From the NCBI GenBank assembly GCA_039591615.1, contig JBDHDH010000001.1, positions 1 through 64,000 of the forward strand: DNA of 64,000 nucleotides, given 5' to 3'. The position numbers and the translations under genes were made by a program. Source of the DNA: JBDHDH01 sp039591615 (GTDB lineage Bacteria > Gemmatimonadota > Gemmatimonadetes > Gemmatimonadales > GWC2-71-9). Every line of letters starts with the position of its first letter. Positions within the stretch are counted from its first letter, which is position 1. This document shows positions 55,116-64,000 of the stretch, in pieces. The notes beneath the pieces were generated by a model, which saw only the letters and a list, made by a program, of their open reading frames with translations, was not told the DNA's origin and did no database searches.

Positions 55116-55216
55116 TCGCCCCAGGCTCCCCGAAGCGACGCTGATCATCGCTTAGCGCTGCTACCTTCGCGGTCCTGACGCGGTTCGCGCGCCAGCGCCC
55201 TCCGGACCTGGGGCAC
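55116..55216 (-). ncRNA. ffs: Small bacterial signal recognition particle RNA (4.5S)
   Basis: On the minus strand GTCAGGACC-GCGAA-GGTAGCAGC matches the conserved SRP helix 8 motif. The arms pair: GCCCCAGG (55214-55207) with CCTGGGGC (55125-55118), GGAG with CTTC, and GGCGCTG with CAGCGTC, giving a ~97-nt hairpin of the 4.5S type. Its position just before dnaX is a classic arrangement. The apical loop is five nucleotides, GCGAA, rather than the usual GGAA tetraloop. Exact ends are estimated. Confidence 0.85.
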
Positions 55217-55281
55217 TCGAAAGCTAGTTTGGGCCGCGGTGCACCGCCACCACCCGCATGGCTCACTGCCTGTTCCACCTC

Positions 55282-56730
55282 CTACCGGTGCCCTCCCCAC
55301 TTGGACCACGCGCCCGGAATGAAGAGCACCAGCAGCGTGTAGAACTCCAGTCGTCCCAGCAGCATCAGCGCCGACAGAATCAGGTGGGCCGCATTCCCGA
55401 GGTCGCCGTAATGGGAAACCGGCCCGACGGCTCCGAGGCCGGGGCCGATACTCGACATGGCAGCCAGCGCCGCGCTGGTTGCGGTGATGAGGTCGTTGCC
55501 GAGCGCCGCCAATAGGAGGGTGCCCAGCCCGTGGGTCAGCATATACAGCGCGAGGAACGCGAGCACGTTCTGCACGATCTCGTTACGTACGGGTCGTTTG
55601 CCGAGCTTGGCGGCAAACACCGCTCGGGGATGAAGCGTCTTCCGAATCTCGCTCACCGCATGCTTTAGTACGACCACCGCCCGCACCATCTTGAACCCGC
55701 CTCCCGTCGAGCCTCCCATTGCCCCCACGAACATGAGCCCCAGCAACAGGACCTGACAGAACGACGGCCACGCGGCAAAGTCCGCCGTCGCGAATCCGGT
55801 AGTGGTGTGCACGGCGGTGACGGTGAATGACGCCCGCCGCAACGCGTCGAGATGCCAACCCCCACCACCGAGCCCTAGCGACACAAACACCGCGACGGTG
55901 ACACCGACTATGCTCCAGAAGTACCACCGCCACTCGGTGTCGCTCACCAAGACACTCGGTTTCCCTGTCAGGAACCGATAATGCAGCGTGAAGTTCGTCC
56001 CCGCGATGAACATGAAAAGGATCGTCACCCACTGGATGGCCCCGGAGTAGGCAGCGAGAGAAGCGGTGCGTGTCGAGAAGCCTCCCGTGGCCAAGGCGCT
56101 CATAGCGTGGTTGACCGCGTCGAAGATGGACATCCCGAGCCGCCAGTAGATCAACATCAAGAGGACCGTGAAGAACGCATAGACGACCCATAGCAGACGG
56201 GCCGTGGAGGCAATGCGGGGCTTGAGTCGCTCGGACGGCACTCCGGGGGCCTCGGCTCGAAAGAGCTGAGCTCCTCCCATGCCGATCATTGGGAGAATAG
56301 CCACGCCCAGTACGATGATTCCCATTCCGCCCAGCCAGTGCGAGACACTCCGCCATAACAGGATGCTCGACGGCAGTGCTTCGATCTCCGGAAAGACAGT
56401 GGCGCCAGTGGTCGTGAATCCGGAGACGGACTCGAAGAGCGCTGCGGGCACCGTCGGCGCGACGCCCGTGAAGATGAAGGGCAAACTCCCGGCCAGCACC
56501 ACGGCGATCCAGCCGAGTGCCACCACGGCGAGGCCTTCGCGGGGATTGATGGAGATCTGTCGCGGCGTACCGAACCACAACACACTCCCCGCGATGGCCG
56601 TGATGAGCACAGAGGCCACCCACGGCCAAACCAGGCCGTCGCCGACTGCAAAGCCAAGGGGAACCAGCATCGCCGCGGCGGTCCAGACGAGAAGCGCCCC
56701 GACGGCGTGGAGGACTTCGAGGACGTTCAC
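55282..56730 (-). CDS. trkH: Potassium uptake protein TrkH
   Basis: 482 residues, about ten helices. Four selectivity-filter-like repeats can be seen, for example SVSGFTTTGATVF and VHTTTGFATADF. K+ channel-like subunit driven by the Trk system. Overlaps trkA by 4 nt (ATGA), so the pair is translationally coupled. Confidence 0.96.
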   Translation of the reverse strand: MNVLEVLHAVGALLVWTAAAMLVPLGFAVGDGLVWPWVASVLITAIAGSVLWFGTPRQISINPREGLAVVALGWIAVVLAGSLPFIFTGVAPTVPAALFESVSGFTTTGATVFPEIEALPSSILLWRSVSHWLGGMGIIVLGVAILPMIGMGGAQLFRAEAPGVPSERLKPRIASTARLLWVVYAFFTVLLMLIYWRLGMSIFDAVNHAMSALATGGFSTRTASLAAYSGAIQWVTILFMFIAGTNFTLHYRFLTGKPSVLVSDTEWRWYFWSIVGVTVAVFVSLGLGGGGWHLDALRRASFTVTAVHTTTGFATADFAAWPSFCQVLLLGLMFVGAMGGSTGGGFKMVRAVVVLKHAVSEIRKTLHPRAVFAAKLGKRPVRNEIVQNVLAFLALYMLTHGLGTLLLAALGNDLITATSAALAAMSSIGPGLGAVGPVSHYGDLGNAAHLILSALMLLGRLEFYTLLVLFIPGAWSKWGGHR

Positions 56731-58073
56731 GAGGGGAAGAGCTTGGTCACTGCCTTCACGGCATCCGGGAGCGCGAATACGATGGCGGTGTCACCTACCT
56801 GCAAGACATCGTGCCCCCGGGGAACCGTCACCTGCGGTCCGCGAACGATGGCGGCCACGATGGCTCCCTCGGGAAGCTTCGCCTCTGCCAGCGACTTGCC
56901 CTGCAGTGGGGACGAAGCCGATACCTGAAAGGAGATCGCCTCGGCGTCGCTGTCCTTGAACGTGGCAACACGGGTCACGCTCCCGCGGCGGACATATCGC
57001 AGGATCGCATTTGCCGCCGACAACCGCGGGCTCACTGCCACATCGATACCGACGCGCCGCGCCACCGGCGCGTACTGCACCTGATTCACCAGCGTGATGA
57101 CCTGATGGGCACCCGCCTGCTTCGCGAGGAGGCCGGCGAGGATATTGGTCTCGTCCACTTCCGTGAGGGCCACGAACCCATCGACACCGCCCACGCCCTC
57201 CATCTCCAACAGTTCCACGTCGGTGGGACTTCCTTGGAGGATGAGCGCCGAATCGAGCTTTTCCGCCAGCACCTGAGCCCGCTCACGGTCCTTCACAAGC
57301 ATGATGGATTGCACCCCGTGCTGCTGCAGGAGGCGGGCCAGGTAGAACGCCTCGTCGCTTCCGCCGGCGATCATCACACGCTGCAGGGTTGCCGGTTGGT
57401 GGCCGCAGAGCGTGAGCGCCCGGCCGATGTCGCCGGCCGCCACAACCACATAGAGATGGTCTCCCGGCAGCACTTCGGTGGTGCCCGAGGGTACGATGGT
57501 GTCGCCGGTGCGATCGATGGCAACGGTGAGCAAGGACCGATGCCCTTCCTCGGCACCGATGTCCAACAGGCGGCGATTGGCGATGGGAGCCTCGTCCGTC
57601 ACGTGGAGTCCGACAAACTGCACGGCTCCGTCAGCGAACACCGCGATGTCCGTCGCGGCCGTCGACTGCAACAGCCGAATCGTCTCGAGCGCCAGCTCGC
57701 GTTCGGGATTGATCATGACGTCCACCCCGAACCGCTCGGGCTGGAGGTGTTGCTTCTCGAGGTAGAAGTCGGGATTGGAAACGCGAGCCACCTTGACGAG
57801 GTCCATGGCGCCTCGTGCACTCATGCAACAAACGAGATTGACTTCATCGACGTTGGTGACGGCGATGAGAAGTCGGGATTGTTTGATCCCCGCCTGCTCG
57901 AGGACGGCCGTGCTCACGCCGCTGCCCTCCAGGACAGCCACGTCCAGATGGCTCGAGACGTAGTCGAGGCGCTCGGTACTCACGTCGACCACAACAACGT
58001 CGTGCTGCTCGGCTGCGAGCCGTTCGGCGACGTGAAACCCAACTTCGCCCGCACCGACAACGATGACTCTCAT
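56727..58073 (-). CDS. trkA: Potassium uptake regulatory protein TrkA
   Basis: 448 residues with two RCK units: first nucleotide-binding fold MRVIVVGAGEVGFHVAERL, second starting near 228 (RVMIAGGSDEAFYLARLL), each followed by a TrkA-C domain. Gates TrkH in response to nucleotides. First of the trkA-trkH operon. Confidence 0.96.
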   Translation of the reverse strand: MRVIVVGAGEVGFHVAERLAAEQHDVVVVDVSTERLDYVSSHLDVAVLEGSGVSTAVLEQAGIKQSRLLIAVTNVDEVNLVCCMSARGAMDLVKVARVSNPDFYLEKQHLQPERFGVDVMINPERELALETIRLLQSTAATDIAVFADGAVQFVGLHVTDEAPIANRRLLDIGAEEGHRSLLTVAIDRTGDTIVPSGTTEVLPGDHLYVVVAAGDIGRALTLCGHQPATLQRVMIAGGSDEAFYLARLLQQHGVQSIMLVKDRERAQVLAEKLDSALILQGSPTDVELLEMEGVGGVDGFVALTEVDETNILAGLLAKQAGAHQVITLVNQVQYAPVARRVGIDVAVSPRLSAANAILRYVRRGSVTRVATFKDSDAEAISFQVSASSPLQGKSLAEAKLPEGAIVAAIVRGPQVTVPRGHDVLQVGDTAIVFALPDAVKAVTKLFPS

Positions 58074-58179
58074 GGATCACCCGACGGGAATGCTGGAGCC
58101 GTGGCGAACAAGCGCCGGTCGAACAGCGGATCCAGAACGGCAATCTGTCCACGGCGAGGAGCCCACGCCAGCCGTGCGG

Positions 58180-59217
58180 TCACGCGGCGTCGAGAACCTG
58201 CGCGATGGTATCCGCGGCACGGGCCACATCGGCCGCCGAAACGTCGAGATGCGTCACGGCACGCAGGCGCCGTATCCCGAAGGGCACTACCAAGACGCCC
58301 ACGTCAGCGAGGCGCGCGACGGCCGAGTCCGCCGTGAGCCTCGCGTGCTGGAGGTCGAGCATGACGATGTTCGTCTCCGGAGGAAGGGGACGTACCGACG
58401 GATGACCCTCGAGGCGTGTAGCCAGGAGCTTCGCCTTGGCGTGATCTTCAGCGAGGTGTGGTAGGTGGTGCTCCAGCGCATACAGGCCTGCGGCGGCCAG
58501 AATCCCCGACTGGCGCATCCCACCACCGAGGCGACGACGTACCTCACGCGCGGCAGCGACGAACGGTGCGCTCCCAGCCAGGGCGCTCCCTACCGGGCAC
58601 CCGAGCCCCTTGGACAGCGAGACCATCACGGAGCTGGCGCCCCGCGCAACCCGATCCGGCGTGACCTCGAGAGCGGCGGCGGCGTTCCAGAGCCGAGCCC
58701 CGTCCAGATGAAGAGGGATACCCCATTCCCTCGCCCCCACGACGAGGCCATCCCACACGTGGAGCGGCATCACGCGTCCGCCGGCGGCGTTGTGCGTGTT
58801 CTCCGCTGCCATTGCGCTGACTCGTGGCAGATGCGGTGACGGGACGCGCCACGCCTCCCGCGCCAATTCAGCGGTCAGCAGGCCGTCAGGGGCTTTGACG
58901 GGGCGGATCTGTACGCCGGCCAGCGCTGCTAGGGCCGCCTTTTCGAAGTGGAGGAGATGACAGTCCGCCTCGAGAAGCACCTCGGTCCCGGGTTCGGTAT
59001 GCACCCACATGGCGGTCTGGTTGGCCTGCGTCCCGGACGGGAAAAAAAGCGCCGCCTCCATTCCCGTCAGCTCGGCGATCCGCTCTTCCAGCCGGCGAGT
59101 CGTGGGGTCGCCGTCCAGCACATCGTCGCCCACTTCCGCCTCGGCAATCGCCTGCCGCATCGCGGCCTTCGGTCTGGTGACCGTATCGCTTCGGAGGTCG
59201 ATACGTCGATCCGGCAC
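58180..59217 (-). CDS. Low-specificity L-threonine aldolase-like PLP enzyme
   Basis: 345 residues from a GTG at 59217, which has a strong GGGAGGGG ribosome site 5 nt away; an upstream ATG at 59271 is rejected. PLP motif with Lys203 (SLSKGLG), DGAR 172-175, and DLRSDTVTRP at the start, all typical of GntG/LtaE enzymes that split threonine or allo-threonine to glycine and acetaldehyde. Stand-alone. Confidence 0.92.
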   Translation of the reverse strand: MPDRRIDLRSDTVTRPKAAMRQAIAEAEVGDDVLDGDPTTRRLEERIAELTGMEAALFFPSGTQANQTAMWVHTEPGTEVLLEADCHLLHFEKAALAALAGVQIRPVKAPDGLLTAELAREAWRVPSPHLPRVSAMAAENTHNAAGGRVMPLHVWDGLVVGAREWGIPLHLDGARLWNAAAALEVTPDRVARGASSVMVSLSKGLGCPVGSALAGSAPFVAAAREVRRRLGGGMRQSGILAAAGLYALEHHLPHLAEDHAKAKLLATRLEGHPSVRPLPPETNIVMLDLQHARLTADSAVARLADVGVLVVPFGIRRLRAVTHLDVSAADVARAADTIAQVLDAA

Positions 59218-59290
59218 TACCCCTCCCTTCGTCGGGAGCTGGGCGAACCAGCAGCCACCCTGTCCGACCACCTGGCCATCCGATCAATCG

Positions 59291-60151
59291 TCACGCCAGC
59301 ACCGTCCTTTGATCCCGCTGCCGACGCATCAATTCGTACGTTTCCGCAACTTCCCCTCCGAGGAGGAAGACGCACGCGGTGAAATAGATCCAGACAACGA
59401 AGAGAAGAACGGCAATGGCGTTGGCATTGGAGACGAGCCGATCCACCGTGGCGAAGTTGGTCAGGTACAGCCTGTACAGGCCCTTGGCGATCTCGAATCC
59501 GAGCGACGCCACCGCGGCCGCCACGAGCGCGGTGTCCCACGGAATGCGGCGGGCGGGTGCCACCCGGTAGACGATGAAGAACAGCACGACCCCGAGCGCG
59601 AACGTCGATAGTTGGGTGACGAAGCGCCCGAACCAGGGCTCGTCGGCGGCGCGAAGTGAGAAGACGGTATTGATGACGACGAGCGAGAGCGTAACCACCA
59701 TCAGCGAGAAATCCCACGCCTTGCCGACGAAGTAGTGCCGGGATTCCTCAGTATCGAAGACCTCGTTCAACGCATTCCGTGCGCTACTGAAAGCCCGTGT
59801 GGCAAGCCAAATGAAGAGCGGAATGCCCACCAAGGAAAGCTCGTTCCGACTCTCTACGATACCCGCAATGAGCTCCTCGGCCCTCCGAAAATGACCTTGA
59901 GAATCCGAGGAGGCCGAGGGCAGGAGTCGGTGGAGGAGGCCCAGCACATCGTTTGACACGTCGGCGCCCGACTGCACGAAGTAGCCGAGCGCCGCAAGGG
60001 CTAAGAAGGAAAACGGTAGCGCCGCCAGGAGGATGTCGAATGACAGCGCGCTCCCCAGAAACGGGATGTTGTCCTCGTACGCGCCGATCAATACGCGACG
60101 CACGAAGCCAAGAGGGGAGAACGCCCACCCCCGTCGCGTAGGGGTACCCAA
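59291..60151 (-). CDS. YihY/BrkB-family membrane protein
   Basis: 286 residues with about six helices and the family's GSALSFDILLAALPF and NANAIAVLLFVVWIYFTACVFLLGGEVA. Often annotated ribonuclease BN by mistake; the true function is unknown. It starts 30 nt before the YtxH-like gene's stop side and may share a transcript with it. Confidence 0.9.
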   Translation of the reverse strand: MGTPTRRGWAFSPLGFVRRVLIGAYEDNIPFLGSALSFDILLAALPFSFLALAALGYFVQSGADVSNDVLGLLHRLLPSASSDSQGHFRRAEELIAGIVESRNELSLVGIPLFIWLATRAFSSARNALNEVFDTEESRHYFVGKAWDFSLMVVTLSLVVINTVFSLRAADEPWFGRFVTQLSTFALGVVLFFIVYRVAPARRIPWDTALVAAAVASLGFEIAKGLYRLYLTNFATVDRLVSNANAIAVLLFVVWIYFTACVFLLGGEVAETYELMRRQRDQRTVLA

Positions 60152-60181
60152 GCTCGTCTCTGCTGCGATACTGTCGGTTGA

Positions 60182-60604
60182 TTAGGCCTCGGCGTCTGCA
60201 GACGTCGTGGACTTATCCCGAGTGGACCGGGCATCGGCGAGCCGGCGCTCCAGCTCGTCGCGGGCGGAATGCACAGCGGCCTTCCCGGCCTTCACCGCAT
60301 CCCGAGCCGAGCTCTTTTTCTCGTCGATGGTGCGCCGTGCTGTTTCGATTCCGTCTTCCACGCGCGTCCGGGCCTTCTCATAGCCCTCTTCGACACGGCC
60401 TTGCAGCGCATCCGCCGTCGCGTCGGCCGCGTCCTTCAGGCGTCGCCCCCTCTCACGCAGGAGCTGGCGAGTCTCCTCGCCGGTCTGCGGGGTCAGGAGC
60501 AACGCGAGACCCCCGCCGACCAGGATGCCGAGCAGGAAGCCCCCGAGACTACCCCCGGATCGTTCGACCACAATCATCGGTGAATCCTCACGACCATGCC
60601 TCAT
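60182..60604 (-). CDS. YtxH-like membrane-anchored protein
   Basis: 140 residues from ATG 60604 with GGAGAG upstream; the frame to 60688 is discarded. One membrane helix with GGFLLGILVGGGLALLLTPQTGEETR, the YtxH signature, then a long charged helix (about 60-130) probably forming a coiled coil. YtxH-type proteins are general-stress proteins of unknown mechanism. Confidence 0.87.
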   Translation of the reverse strand: MRHGREDSPMIVVERSGGSLGGFLLGILVGGGLALLLTPQTGEETRQLLRERGRRLKDAADATADALQGRVEEGYEKARTRVEDGIETARRTIDEKKSSARDAVKAGKAAVHSARDELERRLADARSTRDKSTTSADAEA

Positions 60605-60684
60605 GTGCTCTCCTCGCGTATGCAAAACCCCAACGCCCCGCACCGCTTTCTCACTGGGGAATCTACCTTGGAGCGATTCGCGCG

Positions 60685-61461
60685 TCAAAACGGAACGCTC
60701 AAGCCGTCATGGGCGGGTTCGGCCCATTCAGGAAGCCGCCGAACGAGGTCGGCATGTGCGTACCGATGACTGAGATGCGTGAGGATGAGCCGGCGCACGC
60801 CGAGGCGCTGCCCCACCTCCAGCGCTTCGGGAATGGAGAGGTGGGTTGGATGGGGTCTCTCGAAGAGCGCGTTGATTACCAGCACCTCGACGCCGGCGAG
60901 GGTGGCAAACGCTTCCTCCGGTACGGTCTTGACGTCGGTGAGATAGCCGAGTTCGCGGATCCGATACCCGAACACGCACATCCCGCCGTGATCGAACTGG
61001 AGGGGTAGGACACGAATCCCCGCGATGACCACCTCTTCCCCCGCCACCAGGGGTGTGAGGCGCAGATGTGGCCTCGAGGTGCCTGCCCGGGGGATCACGG
61101 CGTCATCGAAGATGTAACCGAATCGAAGGCGAAGACGCTCCACGGTGTCCGGGGGGCCATAGACTGGGAGCAGCCCGTGCCGCACAGACAATGCCCGGAG
61201 GTCGTCGATCCCGTGCACGTGGTCGGCGTGATCGTGCGTATACAGCACGGCATCGACATGCTCGATGCGCGCTCGCACGAGTTGAAGCCTGAGCTCCGGG
61301 GGGGTATCGATGAGAAGCCGAACCGCCCCACTCTCCACCACCGCAGCCACGCGAGTCCGGCGATCGCGGGGATCCTCCGACGTGCACACGGGACACTCAC
61401 AGCCGATCACCGGGACCCCGAACGACGTCCCCGACCCCAGCACCACCAACCGGCGTGTCAT
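60685..61461 (-). CDS. PhnP-like MBL-fold phosphodiesterase
   Basis: 258 residues from ATG 61461, overlapping the pyk stop by 4 nt (ATGA). Metallo-beta-lactamase motif THDHADH (75-81) and an extra zinc-binding motif CECPVC (21-26) typical of PhnP, which opens cyclic ribose phosphates. No phn genes are nearby, so another cyclic phosphate may be the substrate. Confidence 0.9.
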   Translation of the reverse strand: MTRRLVVLGSGTSFGVPVIGCECPVCTSEDPRDRRTRVAAVVESGAVRLLIDTPPELRLQLVRARIEHVDAVLYTHDHADHVHGIDDLRALSVRHGLLPVYGPPDTVERLRLRFGYIFDDAVIPRAGTSRPHLRLTPLVAGEEVVIAGIRVLPLQFDHGGMCVFGYRIRELGYLTDVKTVPEEAFATLAGVEVLVINALFERPHPTHLSIPEALEVGQRLGVRRLILTHLSHRYAHADLVRRLPEWAEPAHDGLSVPF

Positions 61462-62885
61462 ACGGTTTCGACCTTGAGGAGGTTGGTCGTCCCGGGGACC
61501 TCGAACGGCACGCCAGCGGTGACCACAATTTGCTCGCCTCTCCGTACCAGCTTCGACTCGAGCAGGGTACCTCGCGCCACATCGAGCATCGTCTCGTAGG
61601 TCGGCACACGCTCCACGAGAATCGGGACGACTCCCCACACGAGCGAGAGGAACCGAAAGGTCGACGACTCGGTGGACAGAGCGACAATGGGGATCCAACC
61701 GCGATGCACGGCGATCTTGCGAGCCGTGAACCCGCTCTTGGTGAAACAGACGATGACGGATACGCGGAGGGCCTCCGCAGCCACGGTGGTTGCAAACGCG
61801 ATGGCGGACGCCGCATCGATCGCCTCTCGCGGCAGATCGCTGCGTCGCCGGCGTGGCGTGGGCCCCTCTGGACGCTCCCGTTCCACCTCGTGAATGATAC
61901 GGGCCATCGCTTCGACAGCCTTCACGGGATAGGAACCGATGGCGGTCTCCGCCGAGAGCATCACGGCGTCGGTCCCATCCAGGATGGCGTTGGCGACGTC
62001 CGAGGCCTCGGCACGCGTGGGCCGTGGCGCCCGGACCATGGATTCCAGCATCTGCGTCGCCGTGATCACCGGTCTCTCGTGGTCGATGGCGAGCGAAATG
62101 AGCCGCTTCTGTGTGAGGGGTACCTCCTCGAATAGCAATTCGACACCGAGATCGCCACGCGCGACCATCAGCGCATCAGCGCGATCGACGATGCGATCAA
62201 GGTCCTCCAGCGCCGCTGCCTTCTCAATCTTGCCGACGAGCCGAACGTGCGGTGGCACCAGTCCGCGGACTTCTTCGAGGTCTTCCGCGCGACGCACGAA
62301 AGACACGCCCACGAGATCAACGCCATGCTCCAACGCCGCTTCGATATCGGTCTTGTCTTTGTCGGTGACGGCCGGTGCGCTCACGAGGACGCCCGGCAGA
62401 TTCATACCCTTGTGACTCTTGAGGAGACCACCGAACCGCACGACGGCGTGCACTCGATTTCCCCGAACCTCGGTGACCTCGGTGGCCAACAGCCCGTCGT
62501 CGAGAAGGATTGTCGCACCGGGATGGACGTCGTTCGCGAGGTTCCGGTAGGTCGTCGGGATTTCCGCTGCCTCGGCCTCCCCTTCGGGCACGAAGACGAC
62601 CTCAGCATCGCGGTCGAGCTCCCGTGGCTCGTCCAGGCTGCCGACGCGAATCCGCGGTCCCTGTAAGTCCACCAGCAGGCCGATGGGAGCTCGCTGCTCC
62701 TCTCGCAGCCGGCGGACTATGTCCATGAGCCGGGTTCGCTCCTCGCGGGTCCCGTGGGAGCTGTTGATCCGGAAGATGTTTGCCCCGGCGCGGATCATGT
62801 CCCGGATGACCGGTTCGTCGGCGGACGCGGGTCCCAGGGTGGCGATGATCTTGGTGCGACGAAACCGTGGGTCGTAATCCGTCAT
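61458..62885 (-). CDS. pyk: Pyruvate kinase
   Basis: 475 residues from ATG 62885 (MTDYDPRFRRTKIIATLGPA); overlaps the sirtuin stop by 4 nt. Active site VGKIEKAAALEDLD with the catalytic Lys, MVARGDLGVEL, and the signature region ETAIGSYPVKAVEAMARI. Last step of glycolysis, making ATP and pyruvate. Confidence 0.97.
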   Translation of the reverse strand: MTDYDPRFRRTKIIATLGPASADEPVIRDMIRAGANIFRINSSHGTREERTRLMDIVRRLREEQRAPIGLLVDLQGPRIRVGSLDEPRELDRDAEVVFVPEGEAEAAEIPTTYRNLANDVHPGATILLDDGLLATEVTEVRGNRVHAVVRFGGLLKSHKGMNLPGVLVSAPAVTDKDKTDIEAALEHGVDLVGVSFVRRAEDLEEVRGLVPPHVRLVGKIEKAAALEDLDRIVDRADALMVARGDLGVELLFEEVPLTQKRLISLAIDHERPVITATQMLESMVRAPRPTRAEASDVANAILDGTDAVMLSAETAIGSYPVKAVEAMARIIHEVERERPEGPTPRRRRSDLPREAIDAASAIAFATTVAAEALRVSVIVCFTKSGFTARKIAVHRGWIPIVALSTESSTFRFLSLVWGVVPILVERVPTYETMLDVARGTLLESKLVRRGEQIVVTAGVPFEVPGTTNLLKVETV

Positions 62886-63700
62886 CGAGACAAACGCCTT
62901 TCCATCAGCCGGTCGGCCAACGCCGGAAGGGCTTCGCCGGCGGTGGCCGGCCAGGCGACCTCCACTTCCTGGCTCAGCGGTGTCCGATCGGGGTTGATTT
63001 CGATCACGGGACATCCACGCTCCAACGCCCTCCATGGGAGTCCAGCCGCGGGATACACCAGCGCTGAGGTACCGACGACGATCAACGCGTCACACCGTTC
63101 CACGGCACGCGATGCGCGCTCGAGTGCCACGCGCGGCAGTGTCTCCCCGAACCACACCACCCCCGGCCGAATGGGGCTCCCGCACTGGGGACACCGAGGA
63201 GGCTCTACCTCGCCATCCTCGGGCACCTCGAGAGGTTCCAGCTGGTCGGTGTCGAATGGATGCCCGCGATCCAGGCAGCGAAACGCGTCGAGGGAGCCAT
63301 GCAACTCGATCACGTCGCCGCTTCCTGCTCGTCGATGCAGGCCGTCAACATTCTGGGTGATGACCTCGAGCCGGTCGAACACCTGCCGCAAGCGGACGAC
63401 GGCGTGATAGCCAGGATGGGGATTCGCCCGGCGAGTGAGCCGCCACCGCCACAAATACCAACCGAAGACCCGCGCCGAATGATGTCGGAAGGCAGCCTCG
63501 CTGGCGAGCTCGACCGGATCGAACCGGGCCCAGAGACCGCTCTGCGCATCCCGAAACGTCGGCACGCCAGATTCCTGAGACATACCGGCACCAGTCACTA
63601 CCACGACGTGTTGGGCCTCGGCAACCGATGCCACCGCGGCGTCGAGGAAGGCCGGCATGCTCAACGAGTTCGACTGAGCGCCGGGAACACGACTCGCCAA
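62882..63700 (-). CDS. Sirtuin-type NAD-dependent protein deacylase
   Basis: 272 residues. NAD motif GAGMSQESGVPTFRD (37-51), QNVD (116-119), catalytic His134. Tyr82 and Arg85 (YLWR) fit the YxxR of SIRT5-like desuccinylases/demalonylases. The zinc site is unusual: Cys142 is followed by LDRGH instead of a second Cys, so His147 may act as ligand with Cys170 and Cys173. Lies 8 nt after ispG; coupled to pyk. A start at 63658 (MPAFLD) is possible. Confidence 0.92.
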   Translation of the reverse strand: MASRVPGAQSNSLSMPAFLDAAVASVAEAQHVVVVTGAGMSQESGVPTFRDAQSGLWARFDPVELASEAAFRHHSARVFGWYLWRWRLTRRANPHPGYHAVVRLRQVFDRLEVITQNVDGLHRRAGSGDVIELHGSLDAFRCLDRGHPFDTDQLEPLEVPEDGEVEPPRCPQCGSPIRPGVVWFGETLPRVALERASRAVERCDALIVVGTSALVYPAAGLPWRALERGCPVIEINPDRTPLSQEVEVAWPATAGEALPALADRLMERRLSR

Positions 63701-63708
63701 GCCGAACG

Positions 63709-64000
63709 TCAGCGGCTGGGGGTCAGCACCCCAGGCGTTGCTGACGGATAGGTCCGGGCCACGTAGTCGTTCAGGATCTCAAGAAACTCCTGGACGATGC
63801 GGTCTCCCTTGAGGGTCACCTGCAATTGCCCGTCGACGTAGACGGGCGCTCTTGGCTCTTCGGACGCTCCGGGGAGCGAGATGCCGATATTAGCATGCTT
63901 CGATTCACCCGGCCCGTTCACCACGCAGCCCATGACCGCAACCCTCATGTTCTCCACCCCGGGGTGCTGCGCGCGCCATCTGGGCATCTGTTCGCCCAGG
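63709..64000 (-). CDS. ispG: 4-hydroxy-3-methylbut-2-enyl diphosphate synthase, C-terminal part
   Basis: Runs off the right edge. The visible 97 residues open with LGEQMPRWRAQHP and include VAVMGCVVNGPGESKHANIGIS, with a Cys of the [4Fe-4S] cluster (in MGCVVNGPGE), a hallmark of IspG/GcpE in the non-mevalonate isoprenoid pathway. The frame is open at the edge, so this is the 3' end of a longer gene. Confidence 0.93.
   Translation of the reverse strand, partial: LGEQMPRWRAQHPGVENMRVAVMGCVVNGPGESKHANIGISLPGASEEPRAPVYVDGQLQVTLKGDRIVQEFLEILNDYVARTYPSATPGVLTPSR

Noticed and set aside
55107..55148. Upstream ATG (55148) as the dnaX start
   Set aside because: It lies inside the SRP RNA; the conserved DnaX N-terminus begins at 55106.

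Overview
The window is GC-rich, densely packed bacterial chromosome. No rRNA, tRNA, insertion sequence, phage or CRISPR array is visible. The gene content fits Gemmatimonadota or a close relative: periplasmic MsrPQ, bacillithiol-type BshB1, MglA/Roadblock genes, an HmuY-like protein, lipoproteins with beta-propeller features, a carboxypeptidase-regulatory-like domain protein and MacB-type permeases. This assignment is an inference from gene content, not from a marker gene.

Layout. 1-6.4 kb (+): a degenerate P-loop NTPase gene open at the left edge, trehalose-6-phosphate synthase, an MFS transporter, hpt and a small secreted protein. 6.5-14.1 kb (-): M28 peptidase, msrQ, msrP and a 1345-residue NtrY-like membrane histidine kinase. 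14.1-24.4 kb (+): a creatininase-family gene whose 5' end overlaps the kinase gene, a secreted protein, then a TolC/MacA/MacB export locus with one ATPase and two tandem pairs of permeases. 24.4-29.3 kb (+): bshB1, cysteine desulfurase, mnmA, and an alpha/beta hydrolase and OsmC pair (usually one fused protein) split by an HmuY-like gene. 29.3-34.6 kb: looser region with a possible gene remnant, two methyltransferases and small enzymes. 34.7-37.0 kb (-): an osmoprotectant ABC transporter. 37.1-40.0 kb: small membrane protein, YjbQ and a KefB-like antiporter.

40.0-44.1 kb (-) is the most distinctive locus: a family-2 glycosyltransferase, a membrane-anchored HEAT protein and a REC-GGDEF-REC regulator whose GGDEF motif is altered (GGDDY) but whose RxxD inhibitory site is kept. 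It resembles a c-di-GMP-sensing exopolysaccharide system. A 1-kb non-coding stretch follows (44.1-45.1 kb), with hairpins and a region partly resembling the ydaO c-di-AMP riboswitch. Two lipoprotein genes follow, the second without a canonical start codon.

47.1-64 kb (-) is mostly housekeeping in compact operons: grpE-dnaJ; a long run ffs (SRP RNA)-dnaX-ybaB-recR-small ORF-mglB-like-mglA-pgsA-cinA; trkA-trkH; a threonine-aldolase-like enzyme; a YihY protein; a YtxH protein; then ispG (cut by the right edge)-sirtuin-pyk-PhnP-like hydrolase with ATGA overlaps. Trehalose synthesis, osmoprotectant uptake, TrkAH and a KefB-like antiporter together suggest a salt- or desiccation-exposed lifestyle (inference).
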